NCBI RefSeq assembly: GCF_949987515.2
Contig: NW_027192671.1
Coordinates: forward strand, 1,178,001 to 1,242,000
Length of the DNA: 64,000 bases
Direction of reading: 5' to 3'
Source: Delphinus delphis
Taxonomy: Eukaryota; Chordata; Mammalia; Artiodactyla; Delphinidae
The translations under genes and the position numbers were made by a program. Shown here piece after piece: positions 39,484 through 53,696 of this stretch; the stretch's first letter is position 1; the number at the start of each line of letters is the position of its first letter. The notes beneath the pieces are model-generated. The model made no database searches. It worked only from the letters and a program-made list of their open reading frames with translations, and was not told the origin of the DNA.

Positions 39484-41062
39484 TTGAAGTCATATTGCAT
39501 GGTACCCATTACACGGGTCTCAACTCTCCAGGTTTAAGGTATTCTTCCTTCAGCTAAAACATGCATGTGGAACCCAGAGTATGATCAACCGTGTGAACGG
39601 GAGACGTGTTCAAATATGTCTCAGTTTTCCTCCCCTGGTACTCGGGTGCAACATTCCAGACGCTTTACTAACACTCTCCCGACTTGGAGAGTCAGTCCCT
39701 TTAACCTCCTGTTTGGCCCAGTTTGCAATTTCTGCGGAAGGTGAACAGGAATAGCGAGAACCAATGAGAGACTAGCTGGAGGTGTCTGGACGGGCAAATT
39801 TAACTCTCATTTCCCACCAGGAAGAGGAATTAACCAAAGGCTCAGCGTGCCGTGCCGGAACCAGATTAGGGCCTGAAGCCATCCTGCGGTGTTGCGGCCA
39901 GCTCACAAGAAAGCGAGTTGAAGAAAGGAGCTCAGGGGCACTGTAATTCACAAACCTGCAGAGTTATAAATGACAGCTATCGTCCAAAAATAGACTGAAG
40001 TAAGGCTGCCAAGAGGACTTGAAAGCGGGGCAGAATTGCAGGAAACCGATTTCAGGAGGTAGACTGGAATTGCATTGAAAGCATAGGAAAAGAGGCAGAA
40101 CGTCCACAATGATGCACTTGGCCAAAAAGGGCGTATGCGTTTTTTCCTGAATATATTCAGGAAAAAACGCATACGCCCTTTTTGGCCAACCAAGCAAGCT
40201 TGCAAAGGAAATCTGCACTACAATGAAGTCTCACTTCCCCCGGGTCAAAAGGGCCATCTGAAAAAAGTGTAAAATCCAGAAAGGCAGGACAGGCCATGGA
40301 GAACTGGGAGCCTTGTTATGTTGATGGGCGGGATGTAAATTGCCAACAACCACTCGGGAGAAGTGTATGGTGTTTCCTGAAACATCTAAAAAACAAAGCA
40401 GCAGAGCCTAGGGCACTTCCACTTATGGTCCTATAGCTTAGGGAAATTAAAATCAAAAAGACACAGCCACCCCAAAGTTTGGAACGGCTCTGTTTACAAG
40501 AACCTCGTTTACAGTACAAGTTCAACATCGCAGAAAGTGAAAAATGGATAAAGAACTTGTGGTACTTACGTACAATGCAGTATCACTCAGCAATGAAATC
40601 TATGTCATCAGGCCCGTAGCAGCATAATGAGTGGATTCAGGTACGATGATTCTAACTGAAATAAGTCACACAGAAAAAGAAACATCATAAGATATCACTA
40701 ATACACGGAATGTAAACTTGGCTACACAGGAACTGAATTACAGAACAGAACAGGGACTCAAATTTAGAAAACCAACTTATTCTTGCTTAAGGGTAAAGGT
40801 GAGTTGGGGTGCTGCATAAAACCAGAGATTGAAATGAGCACAGATAAAGTTCCTTAAGCCAAATATGGAATAGACAAGAGCTACTCCTTGCTCAACGAAA
40901 TGGACTCAACACCGCATATTAAACGCCTAAGAAGGTACCTGTCTAGTAAGTATCTTAAAACCTATGGATTGCTATGTCTCCGAAAGAGAATCAAGCATGT
41001 GTACAGGGGCATAAACGCAGCAGTGATAGGATTGGAGAGGTTCGTGAGCAAATGAAGACCCT
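39484..41062 (+). repeat. Satellite monomer 26
   Basis: Head B with AACCGTGTGAACGG. Palindrome 40118-40189 perfect. L1 remnant about 40201-40995. Tail x. Ends with the 1-bp deletion GGTTCGTGAGC also seen in monomers 18 and 22. Confidence 0.95.
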
Positions 41063-42642
41063 TTGAAGTCATATTGCATGGTACCCATTCCACGGGTTTC
41101 AACTACCCAGGTTTAAGGTATTCTTCCTTCAGCTAAAACATGCATGTGGGACCTAGAGTATGATCAACCATGTGATCGGGAGACGTGTTCAAATATGTCT
41201 CAGTTTTCGTACACTGGTACTCGGGTGCAACATTCCAGACGCTTTACTAACACTCTCCCCACTTGGAGAGTCAGTCCCTTTAACCTCCTGTTTGGCCCAG
41301 TTTGCAATTTCTGTGGAAGATGAACAGGAATAGCGAGAACCAATGAGAGACTAGCTGGAGGTGTCTGGATGGGCAAATTTAACTCTCATTTCCCACCAGG
41401 AAGAGGAATTAACCAAAGGCTCAGCATGCCGTGCCAGAACCAGATTAGGGCCTGAAGACATCCTGCGGTGTTGCGGCCAGGTCACAAGAAAGCGAGTTGA
41501 AGAAAGGAGCTCAGGGGCACTGTAATTCACAAACCTGCAGAGTTATAAATGACAGCTATCGTCCAAAAATAGACTGAAGTAAGGCTGCCAAGAGGACTTG
41601 AAAGCGGGGCAGAATTGCAGGAAACCGATTTCAGGAGGTAGACTGGAATTGCATTGAAAGCATAGGAAAAGAGGCAGAACGTCCACAATGATGCACTTGG
41701 CCAAAAAGGGCGTATGCGTTTTTTCCTGAATATATTCAGGAAAAAACGCATACGCCCTTTTTGGCCAACCAAGCAAGCTTGCAAAGGAAATCTGCACTAC
41801 AATGAAGTCTCACTTCCCCCCGGTCAAAAGGGCCATCTGAAAAAAGTGTAAAATCCAGAAAGGCAGGACAGGCCATGGAGAACTGGGAGCCTTGTTATGC
41901 TGAAGGGCGGGATGTAAATTGCCAACAGACACTCGGGAGAAGTGTATGGTGTTTCCTGAAACATCTAAAAAACAAAGCAACAGAACCTAGGGCACTTCCA
42001 CTTATGGTCCTATAGCTTAGGGAATTTAAAATCAAAAAGACACAGCCACCCCAAAGTTTCGAACGGCTCTGTTTACAAGAACCTCGTTTACAGTACAAGT
42101 TCAACATCGCAGAAAGTGAAAAATGGATAAAGAACTTGTGGTACTTACGTACAATGCAGTATCACTCAGCAATGAAATCTATGTCATCAGGCCCGTAGCA
42201 GCATAATGAGTGGATTCAGGTACGATGATTCTAACTGAAATAAGTCACACAGAAAAAGAAACATCATAAGATATCACTAATACACGGAATGTAAACTTGG
42301 CTACACAGGAACTGAATTACAGAACAGAACAGGGTCTCAAATTTAGAAAACCAACTTATGCTTGCTTAAGGGGAAAGGTGAGTTGGGGTGCTGCATAAAA
42401 CCAGAGATTGAAATGAGCACAGATAAAGTTCCTTAAGCCAAATATGGAATAGACAAGAGCTACTCCTTGCTCAACGAAATGGACTCAACACCGCATATTA
42501 AACGCCTAAGAATGTACCTGACTAGTAAGTATCTTAAAACCTATGGATTGCTATGTCTCCGAAACAGAATCAAGCATGTGTACAGGGGCATAAACGCAGC
42601 AGTGATAGGATTGGAGAGGTTCGGTGAGCAAATGAAGACCCT
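41063..42642 (+). repeat. Satellite monomer 27
   Basis: Head C (GTGGGACCTAGAG). Palindrome 41697-41768 perfect. L1 remnant about 41780-42575. Tail x. Start of the region where A and C heads are interspersed. Confidence 0.95.
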
Positions 42643-44221
42643 TTGAAGTCATATTGCATGGTACCCATTCCACGGGTTTCAACTACCCAGGTTTTAGGTA
42701 TTCTTCCTTCAGCTAAAACATGCATGTGGAACCCAAGTATGATCAACCATGTGAACGGGAGACGTGTTCAAATATGTCTCAGTTTTCGTACCCTGGTACT
42801 CAGGTGCAACATTCCAGACGCTTTACTAACACTCTCCCCACTTGGAAAGTCAGCGCCTTTAACCTCCTGTTTGTCCCAGTTTGCAATTTCTGCGGAAGAT
42901 GAACAGGAATAGCGAGAACCAATGAGAGGCTAGCTGGAGGTGTCTGGACGGGCAAATTTAACTCTCATTTCCCACCAGGAAGAGGAAATAACCAAAGGCT
43001 CAGCGTGCCGTGCCGGAACCAGATTAGGGCCTGAAGCCATCCTGCGGTGTTGCGGCCAGCTCAAAAGAAAGCGAGTTGAAGAAAGGAGCTCAGGGGCACT
43101 GTAATTCACAAACCTGCAGAGTTATAAATGACAGCTATCGTCCAAAAATAGACTGAAGTAAGGCTGCCAAGAGGACTTGAAAGCGGGGCAAAATTGCAGG
43201 AAACCGATTTCAGGAGGTAGACTGGAATTGCATTGAAAGCATAGGAAAAGAGGCAGAACGTCCACAATGATGCACTTGGCCAAAAAGGGCGTATGCGTTT
43301 TTTCCTGAATATATTCAGGAAAAAACGCATACGCCCTTTTTGGCCAACCAAGCAAGCTTGCAAAGGAAATCTGCACTACAATGAAGTCTCACTTCCCCCC
43401 GGTCAAAAGGGCCATCTGAAAAAAGTGTAAAATCCAGAAAGGCAGGACAGGCCATGGAGAACTGGGAGCCTTGTTATGCTGAAGGGCGGGATGTAAATTG
43501 CCAACAAACACTCGGGAGAAGTGTATGGTGTTTCCTGAAACATCTAAAAAACAAAGCAACAGAGCCTAGGGCACTTCCACTTATGGTCCTATAGCTTAGG
43601 GAATTTAAAATCAAAGAGACACAGCCACCCCAAAGTTTCGAACGGCTCTGTTTACAAGAACCTCGTTTACAGTAGAAGTTCAACATCGCAGAAAGTGAAA
43701 AATGGATAAAGAACTTGTGGTACTTACGTACAATGCAGTATCACTCAGCAATGAAATCTATGTCATCAGGCCCGTAGCAGCATAATGAGTGGATTCAGGT
43801 ACGATGATTCTAACTGAAATAAGTCACACAGAAAAAGAAACATCATAAGATATCACTAATACACGGAATGTAAACTTGGCTACACAGGAACTGAATTACA
43901 GAACAGAACAGGGTCTCAAATTTAGAAAACCAACTTATGCTTGCTTAAGGGTAAAGGTGAGTTGGGGTGCTGCATAAAACCAGAGATTGAAATGAGCACA
44001 GATAAAGTTCCTTAAGCCAAATATGGAATAGACAAGAGCTACTCCTTGCTCAACGAAATGGACGCAACACCGCATATTAAATGCCTAAGAATGTACCTGA
44101 CTAGTAAGTATCTTAAAACCTATGGATTGCTATGTCTCCGAAAGAGAATCAAGCATGTGTACAGGGGCATAAACGCAGCAGTGATAGGATTGGAGAGGTT
44201 CGGTGAGCAAATGAAGACCCT
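42643..44221 (+). repeat. Satellite monomer 28
   Basis: Head A but with CGTACCC, a change otherwise typical of C. Palindrome 43276-43347 perfect. L1 remnant about 43359-44154 with CAGTAGAAG. Tail x. Confidence 0.95.
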
Positions 44222-45801
44222 TTGAAGTCATATTGCATGGTACCCATTCCACGGGTTTCAACTACCCAGGTTTAAGGTATTCTTCCTTCAGCTAAAACAT
44301 GCATGTGGAACCTAGAGTATGATCAACCATGTGATCGGAAGACGTGTTCAAATATGTCTCAGTTTTCGTACCCTGGTACTCGGGTGCAACATTCCAGACG
44401 CTTTACTAACACTCTCCCCACTTGGAGAGTCAGTCCCTTTAACCTCCTGTTTGGCCCAGTTTGCAATTTCTGTGGAAGATGAACAGGAATAGCGAGAACC
44501 AATGAGAGACTAGCTGGAGGTGTCTGGATGGGCAAATTTAACTCTCATTTCCCACCAGGAAGAGGAATTAACCAAAGGCTCAGCGTGCCGTGCCAGAACC
44601 AGATTAGGGCCTGAAGACATCCTGCGGTGTTGCGGCCAGGTCACAAGAAAGCAAGTTGAAGAAAGGAGCTCAGGGGCACTGTAATTCACAAACCTGCAGA
44701 GTTATAAATGACAGCTATCGTCCAAAAATAGACTGAAGTAAGGCTGCCAAGAGGACTTGAAAGCGGGGCAGAATTGCAGGAAACCGATTTCAGGAGGTAG
44801 ACTGGAATTGCATTGCAAGCATAGGAAAAGAGGCAGAACGTCCACAATGATGCACTTGGCCAAAAAGGGCGTATGCGTTTTTTCCTGAATATATTCAGGA
44901 AAAAACGCATACGCCCTTTTTGGCCAACCAAGCAAGCTTGCAAAGGAAATCTGCACTACAATGAAGTCTCACTTCCCCCGGGTCAAAAGGGCCATCTGAA
45001 AAAAGTGTAAAATCCAGAAAGGCAGGACAGGCCATGGAGAACTGGGAGCCTTGTTATGCTGATGGGCGGGATGTAAATTGCCAACAACCACTCGGGAGAA
45101 GTGTATGGTGTTTCCTGAAACATCTAAAAAACAAAGCAACAGAGCCTAGGGCACTTCCACTTATGGTCCTATAGCTTAGGGAATTTAAAATCAAAAAGAC
45201 ACAGCCACCCCAAAGTTTGGAACGGCTCTGTTTACAAGAACCTCGTTTACAGTACAAGTTCAACATCGCAGAAATTGAAAAATGGATAAAGAAGTTGTGG
45301 TATTTACTTACAAAGCAATATCACTCAGCAATGAAATCTGTGTCATCAGGCCCTTAGCAGCACAATGAGTGGATTCAGGTATGATGATTCTAACTGAAAT
45401 AAGTCACACAGAAAAAGAAACATCATAAGATATCAGTAATACACGGAATGTAAACTTGGCTACACAGGAACTGAATTACAGAACAGAACAGGGTCTCAAA
45501 TTTAGAAAACCAACTTATGCTTGCTTAAGGGGAAAGGTGAGTTGGGGTGCTGCATAAAACCAGAGATTGAAATGAGCACAGATAAAGTTCCTTAAGCCAA
45601 ATATGGAATAGACAAGAGCTACTCCTTGCTCAACGAAATGGACTCAACACCGCATATTAAACGCCTAAGAATGTACCTGACTAGTAAGTATCTTAAAACC
45701 TATGGATTGCTATGTCTCCGAAACAAAATCAAGCATGTGTACAGGGGCATAAACGCAGCAGTGATAGGATTGGAGAGGTTCGGTGAGCAAATGAAGACCC
45801 T
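44222..45801 (+). repeat. Satellite monomer 29
   Basis: Head C. Palindrome 44856-44927 perfect. L1 remnant about 44939-45734. Tail y. Core ATTGCAAGCAT, as in monomer 32 located 4,738 bp downstream. Confidence 0.95.
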
Positions 45802-47380
45802 TTGAAGTCATATTGCATGGTACCCATTCCACGGGTTTCAACTACCCAGGTTTTAGGTATTCTTCCTTCAGCTAAAACATGCATGTGGAACCCAAGTATG
45901 ATCAACCATGTGAACGGGAGACGTGTTCAAATATGTCTCAGTTTTCGTACCCTGGTACTCGGGTGCAACATTCCAGACGCTTTACTAACACTCTCCCCAC
46001 TTGGAAAGTCAGCGCCTTTAACCTCCTGTTTGTCCCAGTTTGCAATTTCTGCGGAAGATGAACAGGAATAGCGAGAACCAATGAGAGGCTAGCTGGAGGT
46101 GTCTGGACGGGCAAATTTAACTCTCATTTCCCACCAGGAAGAGGAAATAACCAAAGGCTCAGCGTGCCGTGCCGGAACCAGATTAGGGCCTGAAGCCATC
46201 CTGCGGTGTTGCGGCCAGCTCAAAAGAAAGCGAGTTGAAGAAAGGAGCTCAGGGGCACTGTAATTCACAAACCTGCAGAGTTATAAATGACAGCTATCGT
46301 CCAAAAATAGACTGAAGTAAGGCTGCCAAGAGGACTTGAAAGTGGGGCAGAATTGCAGGAAACCGATTTCAGGAGGTAGACTGGAATTGCATTGAAAGCA
46401 TAGGAAAAGAGGCAGAACGTCCACAATGATGCACTTGGCCAAAAAGGGCGTATGCGTTTTTTCCTGAATATATTCAGGAAAAAACGCATACGCCCTTTTT
46501 GGCCAACCAAGCAAGCTTGCAAAGGAAATCTGCACTACAATGAAGTCTCACTTCCCCCCGGTCAAAAGGGCCATCTGAAAAAAGTGTAAAATCCAGAAAG
46601 GCAGGACAGGCCATGGAGAACTGGGAGCCTTGTTATGCTGAAGGGCGGGATGTAAATTGCCAACAAACACTCGGGAGAAGTGTATGGTGTTTCCTGAAAC
46701 ATCTAAAAAACAAAGCAACAGAGCCTAGGGCACTTCCACTTATGGTCCTATAGCTTAGGGAATTTAAAATGAAAAAGACACAGCCACCCCAAAGTTTCGA
46801 ACGGCTCTGTTTACAAGAACCTCGTTTACAGTAGAAGTTCAACATCGCAGAAAGTGAAAAATGGATAAAGAACTTGTGGTACTTACGTACAATGCAGTAT
46901 CACTCAGCAATGAAATCTATGTCATCAGGCCCTTAGCAGCATAATGAGTGGATTCAGGTACGATGATTCTAACTGAAATAAGTCACACAGAAAAAGAAAC
47001 ATCATAAGATATCACTAATACACGGAATGTAAACTTGGCTACACAGGAACTGAATTACAGAACAGAACAGGGTCTCAAATTTAGAAAATCAACTTATGCT
47101 TGCTTAAGGGGAAAAGTGAGTTGGGGTGCTGCATAAAACCAGAGATTGAAATGAGCACAGATAAAGTTCCTTAAGCCAAATATGGAATAGACAAGAGCTA
47201 CTCCTTGCTCAACGAAATGGACTCAACACCGCATATTAAACGCCTAAGAATGTACCTGACTAGTAAGTATCTTAAAACCTATGGATTGCTATGTCTCCGA
47301 AACAGAATCAAGCATGTGTACAGGGGCATAAACGCAGCAGTGATAGGATTGGAGAGGTTCGGTGAGCAAATGAAGACCCT
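45802..47380 (+). repeat. Satellite monomer 30
   Basis: Head A with CGTACCC. Palindrome 46435-46506 perfect. L1 remnant about 46518-47313 with CAGTAGAAG. Tail x. Confidence 0.95.
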
Positions 47381-48959
47381 TTGAAGTCATATTGCATGGT
47401 ACCCATTCCACGGGTTTCAACTACCCAGGTTTTAGGTATTCTTCCTTCAGCTAAAACATGCATGTGGAACCCAAGTATGATCAACCATGTGAACGGGAGA
47501 CGTGTTCAAATATGTCTCAGTTTTCCTCCCCTGGTACTCGGGTGCAACATTCCAGACGCTTTACTAACACTCTCCCCACTTGGAAAGTCAGCGCCTTTAA
47601 CCTCCTGTTTGGCCCAGTTTGCAATTTCTGCGGAAGATGAACAGGAGTAGCGAGAACCAATGAGAGGCTAGCTGGAGGTGTCTGGACGGGCAAATTTAAC
47701 TCTCATTTCCCACCAGGAAGAGGAAATAACCAAAGGCTCAGTGTGCCGTGCCGGAACCAGATTAGGGCCTGAAGCCATCCTGCGGTGTTGCGGCCAGCTC
47801 AAAAGAAAGCGAGTTGAAGAAAGGAGCTCAGGGGCACTGTAATTCACAAACCTGCAGAGTTATAAATGACAGCTATCGTCCAAAAATAGACTGAAGTAAG
47901 GCTGCCAAGAGGACTTGAAAGCGGGTCAGAATTGCAGGAAACCGATTTCAGGAGGTAGACTGGAATTGCATTGAAAGCATAGGAAAAGAGGCAGAACGTC
48001 CACAATGATGCACTTGGCCAAAAAGGGTGTATGCGTTTTTTCCTGAATATATTCAGGAAAAAACGCATACGCCCTTTTTGGCCAACCAAGCAAGCTTGCA
48101 AAGGAAATCTGCACTACAATGAAGTCTCACTTCCCCCCGGTCAAAAGGGCCATCTGAAAAAAGTGTAAAATCCAGAAAGGCAGGACAGGCCATGGAGAAC
48201 TGGGAGCCTTGTTATGCTGAAGGGCGGGATGTAAATTGCCAACAAACACTCGGGAGAAGTGTATGGTGTTTCCTGAAACATCTAAAAAACAAAGCAACAG
48301 AGCCTAGGGCACTTCCACTTATGGTCCTATAGCTTAGGGAATTTAAAATCAAAAAGACACAGCCACCCCAAAGTTTCGAACGGCTCTGTTTACAAGAACC
48401 TCGTTTACAGTAGAAGTTCAACATCGCAGAAAGTGAAAAATGGATAAAGAACTTGTGGTACTTACGTACAATGCAGTATCACTCAGCAATGAAATCTATG
48501 TCATCAGGCCCGTAGCAGCATAATGAGTGGATTCAGGTACGATGATTCTAACTGAAATAAGTCACACAGAAAAAGAAACATCATAAGATATCACTAATAC
48601 ACGGAATGTAAACTTGGCTACACAGGAACTGAATTACAGAACAGAACAGGGTCTCAAATTTAGAAAACAAACTTATGCTTGCTTAAGGGTAAAGGTGAGT
48701 TGGGGTGCTGCATAAAACCAGAGATTGAAATGAGCACAGATAAAGTTCCTTAAGCCAAATATGGAATAGACAAGAGCTACTCCTTGCTCAACGAAATGGA
48801 CTCAACACCGCATATTAAATGCCTAAGAATGTACCTGACTAGTAAGTATCTTAAAACCTATGGATTGCTATGTCTCCGAAAGAGAATCAAGCATGTGTAC
48901 AGGGGCATAAACGCAGCAGTGATAGGATTGGAGAGGTTCGGTGAGCAAATGAAGACCCT
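47381..48959 (+). repeat. Satellite monomer 31, palindrome broken
   Basis: Head A with CCTCCCC. Palindrome 48014-48085 has one left-arm change (AAGGGTGTATG). L1 remnant about 48097-48892. Tail x. Confidence 0.95.
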
Positions 48960-50539
48960 TTGAAGTCATATTGCATGGTACCCATTCCACGGGTTTCAAC
49001 TACCCAGGTTTAAGGTATTCTTCCTTCAGCTAAAACATGCATGTGGAACCTAGAGTATGATCAACCATGTCATCGGGAGACGTGTTCAAATATGTCTCAG
49101 TTTTTGTACCCTGGTACTCGGGTGCAACATTCCAGACGCTTTACTAACACTCTCCCCACCTGGAGAGTCAGTCCCTTTAACCTCCTGTTTGGCCCAGTTT
49201 GCAATTTCTGTGGAAGATGAACAGGAATAGCGAGAACCAATGAGAGACTAGCTGGAGGTGTCTGGATGGGCAAATTTAACTCTCATTTCCCACCAGGAAG
49301 AGGAATTAACCAAAGGCTCAGCGTGCCGTGCCAGAACCAGATTAGGGCCTGAAGCCATCCTGCGGTGTTGCGGCCAGGTCACAAGAAAGCGAGTTGAAGA
49401 AAGGAGCTCAGGGGCACTGTAATTCACAAACCTGCAGAGTTATAAATGACAGCTATCGTCCAAAAATAGACTGAAGTAAGGCTGCCAAGAGGACTTGAAA
49501 GCGGGGCAGAATTGCAGGAAACCGATTTCAGGAGGTAGACTGGAATTGCATTGCAAGCATAGGAAAAGAGGCAGAACGTCCACAATGATGCACTTGGCCA
49601 AAAAGGGCGTATGCGTTTTTTCCTGAATATATTCAGGAAAAAACGCATACGCCCTTTTTGGCCAACCAAGCAAGCTTGCAAAGGAAATCTGCACTACAAT
49701 GAAGTCTCACTTCCCCCCGGTCAAAAGGGCCATCTGAAAAAAGTGTAAAATCCAGAAAGGCAGGACAGGCCATGGAGAACTGGGAGCCTTGTTATGCTGA
49801 TGGGCGGGATGTAAATTGCCAACAACCACTCGGGAGAAGTGTATGGTGTTTCCTGAAACATCTAAAAAACAAAGCAACAGAGCCTAGGGCACTTCCACTT
49901 ATGGTCCTATAGCTTAGGGAATTTAAAATCAAAAAGACACAGCCACCCCAAAGTTTGGAATGGCTCTGTTTACAAGAACCTCGTTTACAGTACAAGTTCA
50001 ACATCGCAGAAATTGAAAAATGGATAAAGAAGTTGTGGTATTTACTTACAAAGCAATATCACTCAGCAATGAAATCTGTGTCATCAGGCCCTTAGCAGCA
50101 CAATGAGTGGATTCAGGTATGATGATTCTAACTGAAATAAGTCACACAGAAAAAGAAACATCATAAGATATCAGTAATACACGGAATGTAAACTTGGCTA
50201 CACAGGAACTGAATTACAGAACAGAACAGGGTCTCAAATTTAGAAAACCAACTTATGCTTGCTTAAGGGGAAAGGTGAGTTGGGGTGCTGCATAAAACCA
50301 GAGATTGAAATGAGCACAGATAAAGTTCCTTAAGCCAAATATGGAATAGACAAGAGCTACTCCTTGCTCAACGAAATGGACTCAACACCGCATATTAAAC
50401 GCCTAAGAATGTACCTGACTAGTAAGTATCTTAAAACCTATGGATTGCTATGTCTCCGAAACAGAATCAAGCATGTGTACAGGGGCATAAACGCAGCAGT
50501 GATAGGATTGGAGAGGTTCGGTGAGCAAATGAAGACCCT
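48960..50539 (+). repeat. Satellite monomer 32
   Basis: Head C with GTCATCGGG. Palindrome 49594-49665 perfect. L1 remnant about 49677-50472. Tail y. Confidence 0.95.
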
Positions 50540-52117
50540 TTGAAGTCATATTGCATGGTACCCATTCCACGGGTTTCAACTACCCAGGTTTTAGGTATTC
50601 TTCCTTCAGCTAAAACATGCATGTGGAACCCAAGTATGATCAACCATGTGAACGGGAGACGTGTTCAAATATGTCTCAGTTTTCGTACCCTGGTACTCGG
50701 GTGCAACATTCCAGACGCTTTACTAACACTCTCCCCACTTGGAAAGTCAGCGCCTTTAACCTCCTGTTTGTCCAAGTTTGCAATTTCTGCGGAAGATGAA
50801 CAGGAATAGCGAGAACCAATGAGAGGCTAGCTGGAGGTGTCTGGACGGGCAAATTTAACTCTCATTTCCCACCAGGAAGAGGAATTAACCAAAGGCTCAG
50901 CGTGCCGTGCCGGAACCAGATTAGGGCCTGAAGCCATCCTGCGGTGTTGCGGCCAGGTCACAAGAAAGCGAGTTGAAGAAAGGAGCTCAGGGGCACTGTA
51001 ATTCACAAACCTGCAGAGTTATAAATGACAGCTATCGTCCAAAAATAGAATGAAGTAAGGCTGCCAAGAGGACTTGAAAGCGGGGCAGAATTGCAGGAAA
51101 CCGATTTCAGGAGGTAGACTGGAATTGCATTGAAAGCATAGGAAAAGAGGCAGAACGTCCACAATGATGCACTTGGCCAAAAAGGGCGTATGCGTTTTTT
51201 CCTGAATATATTGAGGAAAAAAGGCATACGCCCTTTTTGGCCAACCAAGCAAGCTTGCAAAGGAAATCTGCACTACAATGAAGTCTCACTTCCCCCCGGT
51301 CAAAAGGGCCATCTGAAAAAAGTGTAAAATCCAGAAAGGCAGGACAGGCCATGGAGAACTGGGAGCCTTGTTATGCTGAAGGGCGGGATGTAAATTGCCA
51401 CAAACACTCGGGAGAAGTGTATGGTGTTTCCTGAAACATCTAAAAAACAAAGCAACAGAGCCTAGGGCACTTCCACTTATGGTCCTATAGCTTAGGGAAT
51501 TTAAAATCAAAAAGACACAGCCACCCCAAAGTTTGGAACGGCTCTGTTTACAAGAACCTCGTTTACATTACAAGTTCAACATCGCAGAAATTGAAAAATG
51601 GATAAAGAAGTTGTGGTATTTACTTACAAAGCAATATCACTCAGCAATGAAATCTGTGTCATCAGGCCCTTAGCAGCACAATGAGTGGATTCAGGTATGA
51701 TGATTCTAACTGAAATAAGTCACACAGAAAAAGAAACATCATAAGATATCAGTAATACACGGAATGTAAACTTGGCTACACAGGAACTGAATTACAGAAC
51801 AGAACAGGGTCTCAAATTTAGAAAACCAACTTATGCTTGCTTAAGGGGAAAGGTGAGTTGGGGTGCTGCATAAAACCAGAGATTGAAATGAGCACAGATA
51901 AAGTTCCTTAAGCCAAATATGGAATAGACAAGAGCTACTCCTTGCTCAACGAAATGGACTCAACACCGCATATTAAACGCCTAAGAATGTACCTGACTAG
52001 TAAGTATCTTAAAACCTATGGATTGCTATGTCTCCGAAACAGAATCAAGCATGTGTACAGGGGCATAAACGCAGCAGTGATAGGATTGGAGAGGTTCGGT
52101 GAGCAAATGAAGACCCT
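50540..52117 (+). repeat. Satellite monomer 33, palindrome broken
   Basis: Head A with CGTACCC. Palindrome 51173-51244 carries the ATTGAGG and AAGGCAT pair of monomer 8. L1 remnant about 51256-52050 with a 1-bp deletion (TTGCCACAAACAC). Tail y. Confidence 0.95.
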
Positions 52118-53696
52118 TTGAAGTCATATTGCATGGTACCCATTCCACGGGTTTCAACTACCCAGGTTTTAGGTATTCTTCCTTCAGCTAAAACATGCAT
52201 GTGGAACCCAAGTATGATCAACCATGTGAACGGGAGACGTGTTCAAATATGTCTCAGTTTTCGTACCCTGGTACTCGGGTGCAACATTCCAGACGCTTTA
52301 CTAACACTCTCCCCACTTGGAAAGTCAGCGCCTTTAACCTCCTGTTTGTCCCAGTTTGCAATTTCTGCGGAAGATGAACAGGAATAGCGAGAACCAATGA
52401 GAGGCTAGCTGGAGGTGTCTGGACGGGCAAATTTAACTCTCATTTCCCACCAGGAAGAGGAAATAACCAAAGGCTCAGCGTGCCGTGCCGGAACCAGATT
52501 AGGGCCTGAAGCCATCCTGCGGTGTTGCGGCCAGGTCACAAGAAAGCGAGTTGAAGAAAGGAGCTCAGGGGCACTGTAATTCACAAACCTGCAGAGTTAT
52601 AAATGACAGCTATCGTCCAAAAATAGACTGAAGTAAGGCTGCCAAGAGGACTTGAAAGCGGGGCAGAATTGCAGGAAACCGATTTCAGGAGGTAGACTGG
52701 AATTGCATTGAAAGCATAGGAAAAGAGGCAGAACGTCCACAATGATGCACTTGGCCAAAAAGGGCGTATGCGTTTTTTCCTGAATATATTGAGGAAAAAA
52801 GGCATACGCCCTTTTTGGCCAACCAAGCAAGCTTGCAAAGGAAATCTGCACTACAATGAAGTCTCACTTCCCCCCGGTCAAAAGGGCCATCTGAAAAAAG
52901 TGTAAAATCCAGAAAGGCAGGACAGGCCATGGAGAACTGGGAGCCTTGTTATGCTGAAGGGCGGGATGTAAATTGCCAACAACCACTCGGGAGAAGTGTA
53001 TGGTGTTTCCTGAAACATCTAAAAAACAAAGCAACAGAGCCTAGGGCACTTCCACTTATGGTCCTATAGCTTAGGGAATTTAAAATCAAAAAGACACAGC
53101 CACCCCAAAGTTTCGAACGGCTCTGTTTACAAGAACCTCGTTTACAGTACAAGTTCAACATCGCAGAAAGTGAAAAATGGATAAAAAAGTTGTGGTATTT
53201 ACTTACAAAGCAATATCACTCAGCAATGAAATCTGTGTCATCAGGCCCTTAGCAGCACAATGAGTGGATTCAGGTATGATGATTCTAACTGAAATAAGTC
53301 ACACAGAAAAAGAAACATCATAAGATATCAGTAATACACAGAATGGAAACTTGGCTACACAGGAACTGAATTACAGAACAGAACAGGGTCTCAAATTTAG
53401 AAAACCAACTTATGCTTGCTTAAGGGGAAAGGTGAGTTGGGGTGCTGCATAGAACCAGAGATTGAAATGAGCACAGATAAAGTTCCTTAAGCCAAATATG
53501 GAATAGACAAGAGCTACTCCTTGCTCAACGAAATGGACTCAACACCGCATATTAAACGCCTAAGAATGTACCTGACTAGTAAGTATCTTAAAACCTATGG
53601 ATTGCTATGTCTCCGAAAGAGAATCAAGCATGTGTACAGGGGCATAAACGCAGCAGTGATAGGATTGGAGAGGTTCGGTGAGCAAATGAAGACCCT
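52118..53696 (+). repeat. Satellite monomer 34, palindrome broken
   Basis: Head A with CGTACCC. Palindrome 52751-52822 carries the same two changes as monomers 8 and 33. L1 remnant about 52834-53629. Tail y. Confidence 0.95.
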
